From Streptomyces sp. NBC_01335 (GTDB lineage Bacteria; Actinomycetota; Actinomycetes; Streptomycetales; Streptomycetaceae), in NCBI RefSeq assembly GCF_035953295.1, contig NZ_CP108370.1:6557001-6621000 (forward strand): a stretch of DNA of 64,000 nt. Reading direction: 5' to 3'. A program made the translations under genes and the position numbers. The notes below the pieces were generated by a model. It saw nothing but the letters and a program-made list of their open reading frames with translations. It made no database searches and was not told where the DNA came from. Every line of letters starts with the position of its first letter. Position 1 is the first letter of the stretch. Shown here piece after piece: positions 34,136 through 44,710 of this stretch.

Positions 34136-34158
34136 ACCACTAAAAATTCTTTAGTGGT
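34136..34158. promoter_or_regulatory. HxlR operator: perfect 9-bp inverted repeat
   Basis: ACCACTAAA (34136-34144) and TTTAGTGGT (34150-34158) are exact inverses around AATTC, in an A/T-rich patch between the divergent SDR and hxlR-type genes. This fits an autoregulated repressor site. Confidence 0.75.
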
Positions 34159-34248
34159 GACGGTAGCACGGAGGGTCGGCCGTGTGTCGAAAGTCCCGCC
34201 TGACCCGCCCTCCGGGCGGACGCCGCTACGTTCGGCACACGGCCTAAA

Positions 34249-34599
34249 ATGGGCAGCACCATGAATCAATCCGTAGACCCCCAGACGGCGCGGTGCATGC
34301 AGATTCTGTCGGTCGTCGGTGATCTGTGGACCCTGGCGATCGTGATGACCCTGCAGAAGTCGGCGATGCGCTTCAACGAGCTGCACCGGGCCATCCCGAA
34401 GGTCAACGCGGTCACCCTGACCAGCCGCCTGCGCAAGCTCGACGAGGCCGGCATCGTCGTCCGGGTCGCGGAGTCGAGGAGCAAGCAGTCGACGGTGTAC
34501 GACCTCACCCCCTTCGGCCGGAAGCTGCTGCCCATCGTCGACGCCGTGCGCACCGTCGCGCTCGACCTGGAGCGCTCGGGAGAGGCCCCCGCGCGCTGA
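34249..34599 (+). CDS. HxlR-family winged-helix transcriptional regulator
   Basis: 116 residues from ATG 34249 (ATG 34261 is an equal alternative; there is no ribosome site, and TAAAAT at 34245 may be a -10). HxlR signature: CMQILSVVGDLWTLAIVMTL, RFNELHRAIPKVNAVTLTSRL and YDLTPFGRKLLPIVDAV. These are one-domain redox or aldehyde-responsive regulators binding dyads such as that at 34136-34158. A probable repressor of the divergent SDR gene and itself. Confidence 0.9.
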   Translation: MGSTMNQSVDPQTARCMQILSVVGDLWTLAIVMTLQKSAMRFNELHRAIPKVNAVTLTSRLRKLDEAGIVVRVAESRSKQSTVYDLTPFGRKLLPIVDAVRTVALDLERSGEAPAR

Positions 34600-34706
34600 G
34601 CCGGCCCCTGGCCGCTCCCCGGGACGGACCGGCCGCCGATGCTCCCGCCCCGGTCCGGCACCGCCCCTTCTGGACACCCCGGGCCGCCCGGCCCGACAAT
34701 CACCCT

Positions 34707-35312
34707 GTGACGTCCTCCTCCGAGTTCCACACGTATCCCGCGCGGGTCTCCGACGCCCAGCGCGACCGTGTCCTCGGCGTGCTCAGGGAAGGTGCCGCGC
34801 AGGGCCGCCTCTCCCACGACACCTTCCTGCGCCGGATGGAACTCGCCCTCGCCGCCCACCGCCCCGAGGACCTGGCGGCGCTCACCGCCGACCTGCGCGC
34901 GGAACGCGCCTGGAGCCAGGGGCTGTTGCGCGCGGTGGGCGGAGTCTCGGGCTTCCCGGGGCGGCTGCGGATGGCCTGGCGGGCCGGGAAGCTGCCCCAA
35001 CTCCTGCTGCCCGCCCCGGGGCCGTACCCGCTGCTCATCGGACGCGACCCGGGCAACGGACTGCGGCTCAACCACGAGACGGTCTCCCGTAACCACGCCG
35101 AACTCACCGCCCGGGGGCGGCTCTGGCTGCTCCGGGACCTCGGCTCGACCAACGGCACCTGCGTCAACGGGCAGCGGGTCGTCGGCCTGGTCCCGGTCCG
35201 GGAGGGCGACCAGGTGAGCTTCGGCCACATGACCTTCCGCCTGACCGCACCCCCGCCCCTCCCGCCGGACCGGCCGGCGGCCCTCCCGCCGGACGGCCTG
35301 CCGCCCCTCTGA
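34707..35312 (+). CDS. DUF1707 and FHA domain protein
   Basis: 201 residues from GTG 34707. Residues 12-65 form DUF1707 (RVSDAQRDRVLGVLREGAAQ, LSHDTFLRRMELALAAHRPE), a short motif common in Streptomyces signalling and membrane proteins. Residues 105-180 form an FHA domain (LLIGRDPGNGLRLNHETVSR, LRDLGSTNGTCVNGQRV) that binds phosphothreonine, so it is a likely target or reader of Ser/Thr kinases. A GACAAT hexamer sits 7 bp before the start with no ribosome site, so the mRNA may be leaderless. No kinase nearby. Confidence 0.88.
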   Translation: MTSSSEFHTYPARVSDAQRDRVLGVLREGAAQGRLSHDTFLRRMELALAAHRPEDLAALTADLRAERAWSQGLLRAVGGVSGFPGRLRMAWRAGKLPQLLLPAPGPYPLLIGRDPGNGLRLNHETVSRNHAELTARGRLWLLRDLGSTNGTCVNGQRVVGLVPVREGDQVSFGHMTFRLTAPPPLPPDRPAALPPDGLPPL

Positions 35313-35351
35313 GGCCGGGCCGCCCGCCTGCCGTCCGACGCCTGCCGCCCC

Positions 35352-37760
35352 CTACCCCCGCGGCCCCCTCCTGAGCAGCGCGACCGGGCGTGCGGCGAAC
35401 AGCTCGGACGCCTTCACCTCGCCCCCGCCGAACTCACCTTCCGTGGCCAGGAGATCGTGCCAGGGGCCGGCGTCCGGGAGCGGCAGGACCGTGTCGGCCC
35501 AGCCGCCCGCCTCGGCGAGCCGGAGCGAGAGCCGGGTCACCGCAGTGACCACCTCGCCCGACCGGCAGAACGCCACCGCGTGCTCCGCCGCCGCACCCCG
35601 CGCGGTGAGGGGGACGTACGTACCCGACTCGCCGAACACGTACGGGAGTTCGGCGCGGAGCCGGAGCGCGGTGGCGGTCAGGCGGGCCTTCTCGTCCGAG
35701 GTGCCGGATGCCTCGGTGGCCGCCGAGGGCCCGGCTCCGGGGTCCGGCTCGGTGAAGGGCCGCCGGTTGTCCGGGTCCACCAGGGCGAGGTACTCCCGCT
35801 CCGTGCCCTGGTAGAGATCGGGAACTCCCGGCATCGTCAGATGGACGAGTGCCGCGCCCAGTACGTTGGCCCGCACCTGGGGGGCGAGCGACCGGGCGAA
35901 GGCGGCGAGGAGGTCCCGGGCGGTCCCCCCGGCGCTACCGGGCCCTGCCGCGACGAAGTCGGACACCGCGCGCTCGTAGGAGGCGTCGGGTTCGGTCCAG
36001 GTGGTGTGGAGGCCCGCCTCGCGCACCGCCTTGAGCAGCGCGGGCTCCAGCCTGCCCGCCGTCTCGGAGGCCGGCATGTCCACGCAGCCGAAGGCCGACT
36101 GCCAGGCGCCCCAGGCGAGTTGGGCGTCCGGCGCCTTCGCCGGAGTCGCCGCCGTCGCCTGGCGTACCAACTCCGCCCACTGGGAAGGGCATTCGGAGAG
36201 TACGGCGATCCGGGCCCGGACGTCGGCGCTGCGCTTCGTGTCGTGCGTGGTGAGCACCGTGCCGGTGGTCGGCCAGTCCCGCGCCAGCCGGGCGCAGAAC
36301 GCGTGGAAGGCGGGGGGCTCCACCGCCGGCCTGCCCGGCCGGCCGCCCACCTCGGTCGCCGAGATCAGCGGTACGTACCGGTAGAACGCCGTGTCCTCCT
36401 CGGACTTGGCGTGCAGGGCGGACGCGGTCTGGGCGAACCGGGCGCAGAAGGAGACCTGTTCGGGGCCGTCGCCCAGCCTCCCGAGCGCGAGCTCCCGCAC
36501 CACGTCCACCGCCCCGGCCTCCTCGGGTACCAAGAACGCGGCCTTCGCGTCCCGTACCGCCGCATCCGGCAGAGCCGCCTCGGCGGACTCGGTGACCGGG
36601 CCCCCCGCCCCGACGTACGGCCGGTACACCGGGACGCGGACCAGCAGTTCGGTCACGGCGGTGTGCAGGGCCCACGGGGCGTGGTCGCGGAGCCGGGGGT
36701 CCCGGGCGCAGATCCGTGCGGCCAGCCGGGTGAGCCAGGCCGTCTCGGCGGCGAGGTCGTGGCCGACGACGTGCCGTGCGGCCCGCCGCGCGGTCTCGGG
36801 CCAGGTGCCGCCCTCGTCGGCGGAGGGGTCGGCGAACGCACGGTAATGGCCGAGGAGTTCGGCCGATCCGAGCGGGTCGGCGAAGAGGCCGTCGACGCGG
36901 TGCAGTGCGTCGTAGCCGGTGGTTCCGGCCACCGCCCAGCCGGCCGGGAGGGTCTCCTCGCCGGTGAGGATCTTCTCCACCACCGTCCACCGGCTGCCGG
37001 TTCCCGCGGCCAGCCGCTCCAGGTACCCGGCGGGGTCGGCGAGGCCGTCCGGATGGTCGATGCGCAGCCCCTCGACGACACCGTCCCGGACGAGTTCGAG
37101 GATCTTGCCGTGGGTGGCGTCGAAGACCTCCGGGTGCTCGACCCGCACGGCGATCAGGTCCGAGATGGTGAAGAACCGCCGATAGTTCAGCTCGGTGCGG
37201 GCCAGCCGCCACCAGCCGAGCCGGTAGTGCTGGGCGTCCAGCAGTCCGGGCAGTGCCAGGTCCTCGGTGCCCGGGCGCAGCGGGAACTCCTGCTCTCCGT
37301 GGCGCAGCACCGTCCCGTCGACGGTGAGCCGTCCCAGCTCGTCGCCGACGGGGCCCCCGAGCACGGGCAGCAGCACCTTTCCGCCGCCGCCCTCCCAGTC
37401 GATGTCGAACCAGCGGGCGTACGGCGAGGACGGCCCCTCGCGGAGCACCTCCCACAGCGCCCTGTTGTGGCGCGGGGACGCGGCCATGTGGTTCGGCACG
37501 ATGTCGACGACCAGCCCCATCCCGTGCGCGCGGGCCGTCGCCGCGAGTTCGCGCAGCCCCTCCTCGCCGCCCAGCTCGGCGCGGATCCGGCCGGGATCGG
37601 TGACGTCGTACCCGTGGCGCGACCCGGGCACCGCCTCCAGGACGGGGGACAGGTGGAGATGGGAGATACCGAGCGAAGCGAGGTACGGGACGGCCTCCCC
37701 GGCGTCCGCGAAGGTGAAGTCCGGTTGGAGCTGGAGCCGGTACGTGGCGGTGGGCGTCAT
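35352..37760 (-). CDS. treY: Malto-oligosyltrehalose synthase
   Basis: 802 residues from ATG 37760 (MTPTATYRLQLQPDFTFADA). GH13 barrel with SHLHLSPVLEAVPGSRHGYD, VVDIVPNHMAAS, EGLRIDHPDGLADP (nucleophile Asp), WTVVEKIL (acid Glu) and LTTHDTKRSADVRARI, plus the family's large insertions. It isomerises the reducing-end alpha-1,4 bond of maltooligosaccharides to alpha-1,1, the substrate of TreZ. Downstream of the glgX terminator, so it probably has its own promoter in 37761-37851. Confidence 0.93.
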   Translation of the reverse strand: MTPTATYRLQLQPDFTFADAGEAVPYLASLGISHLHLSPVLEAVPGSRHGYDVTDPGRIRAELGGEEGLRELAATARAHGMGLVVDIVPNHMAASPRHNRALWEVLREGPSSPYARWFDIDWEGGGGKVLLPVLGGPVGDELGRLTVDGTVLRHGEQEFPLRPGTEDLALPGLLDAQHYRLGWWRLARTELNYRRFFTISDLIAVRVEHPEVFDATHGKILELVRDGVVEGLRIDHPDGLADPAGYLERLAAGTGSRWTVVEKILTGEETLPAGWAVAGTTGYDALHRVDGLFADPLGSAELLGHYRAFADPSADEGGTWPETARRAARHVVGHDLAAETAWLTRLAARICARDPRLRDHAPWALHTAVTELLVRVPVYRPYVGAGGPVTESAEAALPDAAVRDAKAAFLVPEEAGAVDVVRELALGRLGDGPEQVSFCARFAQTASALHAKSEEDTAFYRYVPLISATEVGGRPGRPAVEPPAFHAFCARLARDWPTTGTVLTTHDTKRSADVRARIAVLSECPSQWAELVRQATAATPAKAPDAQLAWGAWQSAFGCVDMPASETAGRLEPALLKAVREAGLHTTWTEPDASYERAVSDFVAAGPGSAGGTARDLLAAFARSLAPQVRANVLGAALVHLTMPGVPDLYQGTEREYLALVDPDNRRPFTEPDPGAGPSAATEASGTSDEKARLTATALRLRAELPYVFGESGTYVPLTARGAAAEHAVAFCRSGEVVTAVTRLSLRLAEAGGWADTVLPLPDAGPWHDLLATEGEFGGGEVKASELFAARPVALLRRGPRG

Positions 37761-37851
37761 GACCGTTTGAGTACCCACTCGCGGCCCGTCCGTGTCATCC
37801 GCCGCGCTCCCGGCTGCCCGCGACCGCACGGATGCACCCGGAGGAATTCAC

Positions 37852-37895
37852 CCGGACGGCGGGCGCGGGACACTGCTCCCGCACCCGCCGTCCGG
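37852..37895 (-). terminator. Hairpin terminator downstream of glgX
   Basis: A 19-nt arm (37852-37870) pairs with 37877-37895 with one mismatch around a 6-nt loop CACTGC; the arms begin CCGGACGGCGGG. It lies 5 bp past the glgX stop on the minus strand. Confidence 0.8.
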
Positions 37896-37899
37896 GCGC

Positions 37900-40071
<2,172 letters not shown>

Positions 40072-40465
40072 AGATATGACTCTTCCACTTCTGATCCGGG
40101 TGTGGTGCGGTTCTTCAGCCAGATAATCCCCGAAAGAGGCGCGCACACCTAGTACGTCGGCCGGTGCGGTCGCGAACGGGAGGCGTCGTGCGCCGTGTAC
40201 CCCGGCGCGGGCCGTCAACACGCCGCACCGCGCGACACCCCTTCGGCCCGCACGGGTCCGGCGGACCCTCGCGGTCGCCCCGAACACGGGCCCACCGCTG
40301 GTCACCTCACTATGAATCAGCTCACTCCGTCCCGGCCCCCGCCAGGGAACCCGTGCTTTCGGTACACCAGTTGACGGAGCGTCCTCGGCAGGGGGCTGCA
40401 CGGGTCCGTGCTCGCGGAGTACCCTTCCGTGATCGTTGGGTGGGGGAGTGGAAGGCGGTGCGCGG
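40072..40465. other. 394-bp divergent region between glgX and the HEPN gene
   Basis: The half nearest glgX has an A/T-rich element (CAGCCAGATAATCCCCGAAAG, 40116-40136; TCTATGCAGG at the start) that may be the glgX promoter. The half near the HEPN gene has CCAGTTGACGGAGCG near 40367-40381 (TTGACG as -35 candidate). The middle is GC-rich with no clear frame. Nothing else recognised. Confidence 0.4.
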
Positions 40466-41698
40466 GTGAGCTCGGGAGGGTTCGAGCTGCCTCCGGGTGA
40501 CGTGAGTCACGAGGGGGAGTCGAACGACGGACCGCCCGGGACGGTATCCCTGGCGCAACCCCTGGAGATCGGCGCGGAGCTGGGATGGAGCGCCGAGGAC
40601 TGGGGCGAGGTGCGGACACGTGCCCAGCGCGCCGGCCGTGCGTACATCTGGCTGAATCTCGTCGAACAGCGGCTCCGCGCGGTCGTCTCCGCCGTGCTGC
40701 GCCCCGTCTACGCTCCGGTCAACGGCGAGGACTGGGTGGTGGCCGCCGCCGGGCCCGCCGGGCAGGAGTGGGTGCAGAGGGCCGTCGCGGTGCGTGAGGT
40801 GTCCCGCAGGAAGGGCTATCTGCTCGACCCGGCCGACGACAACGTCCTCAGCTTCCTGACTCTGCCTCAGCTGCGCGAGCTGATGGTCCAGCACTGGCCG
40901 TGCTTCGAGCCCTACTTCGACGACCGGCGCGACGTGGAGCTGGCCCTGGACGAGCTGGAGGTCGCGCGGAACGTCGTCTCCCGCAACCGCGCCCTCAACG
41001 AGGCCGTCCACGCCCAGGCCGAGCGCGCCTCCCAGCGGCTCCTGACCATCCTCGGCGGCGGGGCCGCCGTCCCCTCCTCCGACCGGCTCCCCGTCGACGC
41101 CGTCGAGTCCCTGGTCGGCGACCGGTACGCCGACGTCGTCCAGGTCCACCCCGACCGGGTCCGGCTCCAGCGCCAGCTGCCCGCCGAGGACCTGTTCGGC
41201 AACGCGCGCCGGCTCGACGCGATCGGCATAGGGCTCAACCTGCTCGTCCAGAACTTCTCCGGGCGCCGCCTGGTCCGTCTCGCCGAGACCGGCTGCCGGA
41301 TCAGGCTGCTCTTCATCAACCCGGCCAGCAGCGCGGTCCGCCGCCGCGAACGGGAACTCAACCTCCGCAAGGGCGAGCTGAGCCGGTCGGTGGAGATGAA
41401 CATCCTCCACATGCGACGGGTGCGCGCCCGACTCCGCGACCCGGGAGCCTTCCAGATCCAGGTGTTCGACGAGACCCCGCGCTTCACCGCCTACCTGGTG
41501 GACGGCGACGGCCCCGACGCGGTCGGCGTCGTCCAGCCCTATCTGCGCCGCGCCCGCGGGATGGAGGCGCCCGTCCTGGTCCTCCGGGGCGGCGGGCGTG
41601 CGGTCGTCCGCGCGGGGCAGGAGGCCGAGCACGGGCTGTTCGAGACGTACCGCGAGGAGTTCGAGTCGGTGTGGACCGACTCCCGCCCGGTCTCCTGA
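40466..41698 (+). CDS. SAV2148-family HEPN domain protein
   Basis: 410 residues from GTG 40466. The middle has an all-helical HEPN-like region with the Rx6H motif (SRNRALNEAVHAQ) and DDRRDVELALDELEVARNVV. The second half has alpha/beta segments RLVRLAETGCRIRLLFINPA, RELNLRKGELSRSVEMN and FDETPRFTAYLVDGDG. Such proteins are conserved across Streptomyces. HEPN proteins are often RNases, in toxin or RNA-processing systems. The Arg-His pair suggests possible catalytic function. The substrate is unknown, and no antitoxin is adjacent. Confidence 0.8.
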   Translation: MSSGGFELPPGDVSHEGESNDGPPGTVSLAQPLEIGAELGWSAEDWGEVRTRAQRAGRAYIWLNLVEQRLRAVVSAVLRPVYAPVNGEDWVVAAAGPAGQEWVQRAVAVREVSRRKGYLLDPADDNVLSFLTLPQLRELMVQHWPCFEPYFDDRRDVELALDELEVARNVVSRNRALNEAVHAQAERASQRLLTILGGGAAVPSSDRLPVDAVESLVGDRYADVVQVHPDRVRLQRQLPAEDLFGNARRLDAIGIGLNLLVQNFSGRRLVRLAETGCRIRLLFINPASSAVRRRERELNLRKGELSRSVEMNILHMRRVRARLRDPGAFQIQVFDETPRFTAYLVDGDGPDAVGVVQPYLRRARGMEAPVLVLRGGGRAVVRAGQEAEHGLFETYREEFESVWTDSRPVS

Positions 41699-41870
41699 GG
41701 CTCGCGGAAGCCCTTCCTGAGGCTTCCCGAAGTCCCTCCGGGAAACACCGGACCGTCCTCCGGGCGGCGCCGGGCCCGGCCGCCCGCCGACCCCGCCCGC
41801 CGACCGGTGTGTCAGTGGTGCGTGGCAGGGTGTTCCTCACTGGGGGTAAGCACCATGGAGGAGGTACGGG

Positions 41871-42584
41871 ATGAGCTGGATCAGTGGGCCGCTGGTGGCC
41901 TTCGACCTGGAGACCACGGGCACCGACGTCGAGACCGACCGCATCGTCACGGCGGCGGTCGTGCGGCTCGATCCTGACGGGACGGTCGCGGAGGAGCGCA
42001 CCTGGCTGCTCGATCCGGGGGTGGCCATACCCGAACAGGCCTCGGCGATCCACGGCATCTCGACCGACCGTGCGCGCGAGCACGGGGCGCCCGCCGCTGC
42101 CGCCGTCGAGGAGATCACGCGGACCGTCGCCGACGGGCTGCGCTCGGGGACGCCCCTGGTGGTGATGAACGCGCGCTACGACCTCTCCCTGCTCGACCGC
42201 GAGTGCCGACGCTACGGCGTCGAGTCGGTCAGCGAGCGGCTGGGCGGCGCGCCCTCACCCGTCATCGATCCGCTCGTGATCGACAAGCACGTCGACAAGT
42301 ACCGGAAGGGAAGGAGGGCCCTCCACGCCCTCTGCGCCCACTACGGAGTACCGCTCGACGCCGCGCACGACGCGAAGGCGGACGCCGTGGCAGCCGCCCT
42401 GGTGGTGCGCCGGATGGCGGAGAGGCACCTGCCGGTCGGAGCGATGTCCCTGGCGGACCTGCACGACCTCCAGGTGCGCGCGGCTGCCGAGCAGTCGGTC
42501 TCCTTGCAGGCCTATCTGCGGCGTACCGCCGACCCGGCGGCAGTGGTCGAGCCCGCCTGGCCGCTCGTTCCCCGGAGCGGGTGA
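41871..42584 (+). CDS. DEDDh-family 3-prime to 5-prime exonuclease (DnaQ-like)
   Basis: 237 residues from ATG 41871, after GGAGGAGGTACGGG. Exo I FDLETTG (Asp, Glu), Exo II VVMNARYDLSLLDREC (Asp), Exo III HDAKADAVAAAL with His and Asp give the DEDDh set. The conserved P-IHGIS segment is also present. It cleaves 3-prime mononucleotides of DNA or RNA. Stand-alone, so repair, editing or RNase T-like roles are open. Confidence 0.9.
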   Translation: MSWISGPLVAFDLETTGTDVETDRIVTAAVVRLDPDGTVAEERTWLLDPGVAIPEQASAIHGISTDRAREHGAPAAAAVEEITRTVADGLRSGTPLVVMNARYDLSLLDRECRRYGVESVSERLGGAPSPVIDPLVIDKHVDKYRKGRRALHALCAHYGVPLDAAHDAKADAVAAALVVRRMAERHLPVGAMSLADLHDLQVRAAAEQSVSLQAYLRRTADPAAVVEPAWPLVPRSG

Positions 42585-42613
42585 CCGCCTTCGGGAGCCG
42601 GACCGCCCCGGTG

Positions 42614-43954
42614 TCATGTCGCCGCACCCGCACGGTCCGGTGAAGCGCCTTCCCCGCCGTGCGGCGCCGGGACGCCCCGACGGCCCGTGCGGTCCATCTC
42701 ACGCCATTCCGGCCGCAGTCCGGCCAGGTTCGTGGTGAGGAAGTACAGGGCCCCGCAGGTGAGCAGCACCGGTGTGAGCCCGAGAGCGGTCACCGCCGCC
42801 CCGGCGAGAAGCCCGCCGACGGGGATGCCGGCCCAGGCCAGCGAGTCGCCGAGCGCGTTGACCCGGCCCAGCATGCGGCGCGGCACCCGCTCCACGAGGA
42901 CGGCTCCCAGCACGGGGTTGATGAAGCCCCCGCCGAAGCCGGCGACGGCGAAGACGGCGACGACCGTCCACAGCGGGGCGTCCGAGGCGAGGACCAGGAA
43001 TCTCGGAGCCCCGATGAGGAGGAACCCGCCGAGGACGACGAACTTGCGCCGGAGCCCGTGCGCGGTCGCCGCGGCGATCAGGCTCCCGGCGACCGCCGCC
43101 ACGCCCAGCGCACTGCCGGTCAGACCGATCGCGGCCGGGCCGTGGCCGGACTCCCGGGCCCACAGGGGGATGAGCACGGAGTTGATGGCGGCGTCCAGCA
43201 GGTTGGTGACGCCCACCGTGACGATGACGGTGAGCAGCAGGGGTTCGCCGCGGAGGAAGGTGAAGCCTTCGCCGAACCGCCGCCAGTAGCCCGGTTCCTT
43301 CGAGCCCGCAGCCACCGGTTCCTGGTCGGCCGCCCGCCCGACGCCGCGGGGCAGAGCAACTCCGATGATGATCGATCCGAGCGCGAAGGAGGCGGCGTTG
43401 AGGGCGAGTCCGGTCAGGGTACCGAGCAGCGCCACCAGGGAACCGCCCACGGCCGGCCCGAGGGTGGACGCGAGGCGCTCGATCACGCCGGACACGCCCA
43501 TGGCGCGCTCCAGCGGTACTCCGCCGCGCTCGGCCGCTTCCGGCACCATGACTTCCTTGGCCAGGTCGCCGGGGCCGCGGGCCGCGCCGACCACCGCGAC
43601 GAGGGACAGCAGGAGCGGAAAGGACAGCAGGTGCAGGGCGTGGAGGAGGGGGACCAGGGCGGCGGCGACCGCACTGACCGTGTCCGTCGTCCACGAGACG
43701 ACCCGTGGGCCCATGCGGTCCACCACCGGCCCCGCGAGCGCCTTGACCAGGACGTACGGAGCCATCTCGCAGAAGGCGACCAGTCCGGTCCGGGTGGCGC
43801 TCCCGGTCGTGACGAGCACGAACCAGGGGAGAGCCACGGCCGAGATCCGCGTACCGGTCAGCGATACGGCCATGGCCGCCAGCACTCCGCCCAGCGGCCG
43901 TAAGGACCGCCCGTCGGGTATGCCGCCGGTGACCGGGGCAGTAGCCCCGGTCAT
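42614..43954 (-). CDS. Major facilitator superfamily transporter
   Basis: 446 residues with 12 hydrophobic segments. The start overlaps the arsR-type stop (ATGA), so it is coupled to the regulator. Segments include VSLTGTRISAVALPWFVLVTTG, KALAGPVVDRMG, LERAMGVSGVIERLASTLGP and GRVNALGDSLAWAGIPVGGL, typical of drug-efflux-type MFS proteins. The regulator-transporter pairing suggests efflux of a toxic compound sensed by the ArsR protein. Substrate unknown. Confidence 0.85.
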   Translation of the reverse strand: MTGATAPVTGGIPDGRSLRPLGGVLAAMAVSLTGTRISAVALPWFVLVTTGSATRTGLVAFCEMAPYVLVKALAGPVVDRMGPRVVSWTTDTVSAVAAALVPLLHALHLLSFPLLLSLVAVVGAARGPGDLAKEVMVPEAAERGGVPLERAMGVSGVIERLASTLGPAVGGSLVALLGTLTGLALNAASFALGSIIIGVALPRGVGRAADQEPVAAGSKEPGYWRRFGEGFTFLRGEPLLLTVIVTVGVTNLLDAAINSVLIPLWARESGHGPAAIGLTGSALGVAAVAGSLIAAATAHGLRRKFVVLGGFLLIGAPRFLVLASDAPLWTVVAVFAVAGFGGGFINPVLGAVLVERVPRRMLGRVNALGDSLAWAGIPVGGLLAGAAVTALGLTPVLLTCGALYFLTTNLAGLRPEWREMDRTGRRGVPAPHGGEGASPDRAGAAT

Positions 43955-44607
43955 GACTCCTCCGACGCGATCCCGGAGCCGGTGCGCTCCTCGGGCGGAA
44001 CGCGTGTGTCCGGCTCGGGCAGGATGTGTGTGATGAGGTCGACCCGCTGCGCCCCCTTGGGAGCACCGGCGGCGGCGTCCGGGCCGTCCGCCCGGTAGCG
44101 GGCGACGACGGCCCTCAACTCCTGCCGCAGGGACACGGCTTCGTCGGGGGTGAGCCACAGGGACCAGTCGCTCATGTCGAAGGTCCCCCGCCACGCCTCG
44201 GGCAGTGTCTGCACCTCGTTCAGCGCCTGCTGGGCGCGCAGGGTGTAGGTGGCGGCGACGGACTGAAGGTACGCCAGCGCTGCTTCGGGCTCCTGGTCGA
44301 CCAGGTTCCAGTCGCTGAGCTCGGTCGTCCGGTGGACCGAACGCCACCAGCGTTCCCGCGCGTTGCCGCGCTCCGCGTCCTCCTCGACGAATCCGGCCGC
44401 ACCGAGTTGACGCAGGTGATAGCTGGCCGTCCCGGAGTTCACCCCCAGCCGCTCCGCGAGGCGGGTCGCGGTCGACGGGCCGTGGCTCCGCAGCACCTCG
44501 ACCAGCTGCACGCGCAGCGGATGCGCCAGGGCGCGAAGTCCCTTGGCGTCCAGGACGACTGAGTTCTTCTCGGTGGAGCCGTCGGCTCTCTCCGTGGCAT
44601 CGGTCAT
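43951..44607 (-). CDS. ArsR-family transcriptional regulator controlling an MFS pump
   Basis: 218 residues from ATG 44607. Winged-helix LRALAHPLRVQLVEVLRSHG, TATRLAERLGVNSGTASYHL, RQLGAAGFVEEDAERGN; the C-terminal half is a helical extension ending in an Arg/Glu-rich tail. No Cys cluster, so it is not a typical metal sensor; the longer form resembles ligand-sensing regulators. The gene lies 13 bp from the giant palindrome at 44620-44673 and has no strong ribosome site. A TTGCGA/TACGGT promoter within the palindrome would make the message leaderless. It probably represses itself and the pump. Confidence 0.85.
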   Translation of the reverse strand: MTDATERADGSTEKNSVVLDAKGLRALAHPLRVQLVEVLRSHGPSTATRLAERLGVNSGTASYHLRQLGAAGFVEEDAERGNARERWWRSVHRTTELSDWNLVDQEPEAALAYLQSVAATYTLRAQQALNEVQTLPEAWRGTFDMSDWSLWLTPDEAVSLRQELRAVVARYRADGPDAAAGAPKGAQRVDLITHILPEPDTRVPPEERTGSGIASEES

Positions 44608-44619
44608 GGCGTACACCGT

Positions 44620-44673
44620 AGACCGCAAAGAGTTCTTCGCAAAGGGTTGTTTGCGAAGAACTCTTTGCGGTCT
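44620..44673. promoter_or_regulatory. Perfect 24-bp-arm palindrome before the arsR-MFS operon
   Basis: The left arm 44620-44643 (AGACCGCAAAGAGTTCTTCG, then CAAA) is the exact reverse complement of the right arm 44650-44673, around a 6-nt GGGTTG loop. Each arm contains a shorter dyad centred on AAGAGTTCTT, so it may be two operator copies in inverted order. It lies between the phosphotransferase stop (44711) and the arsR start (44607). Probably the ArsR operator and promoter region; it could also work as a cruciform or terminator. Confidence 0.85.
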
Positions 44674-44710
44674 CTGTCCGGCAGGGATCGACGGGAGGGG
44701 CCGCCGCACC

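Noticed and set aside
34625..34657. CGGACCGG and CCGGTCCG arms between the HxlR and FHA genes as a terminator
   Set aside because: Perfect eight-base arms but a 17-nt loop; too weak and too common at this GC content.
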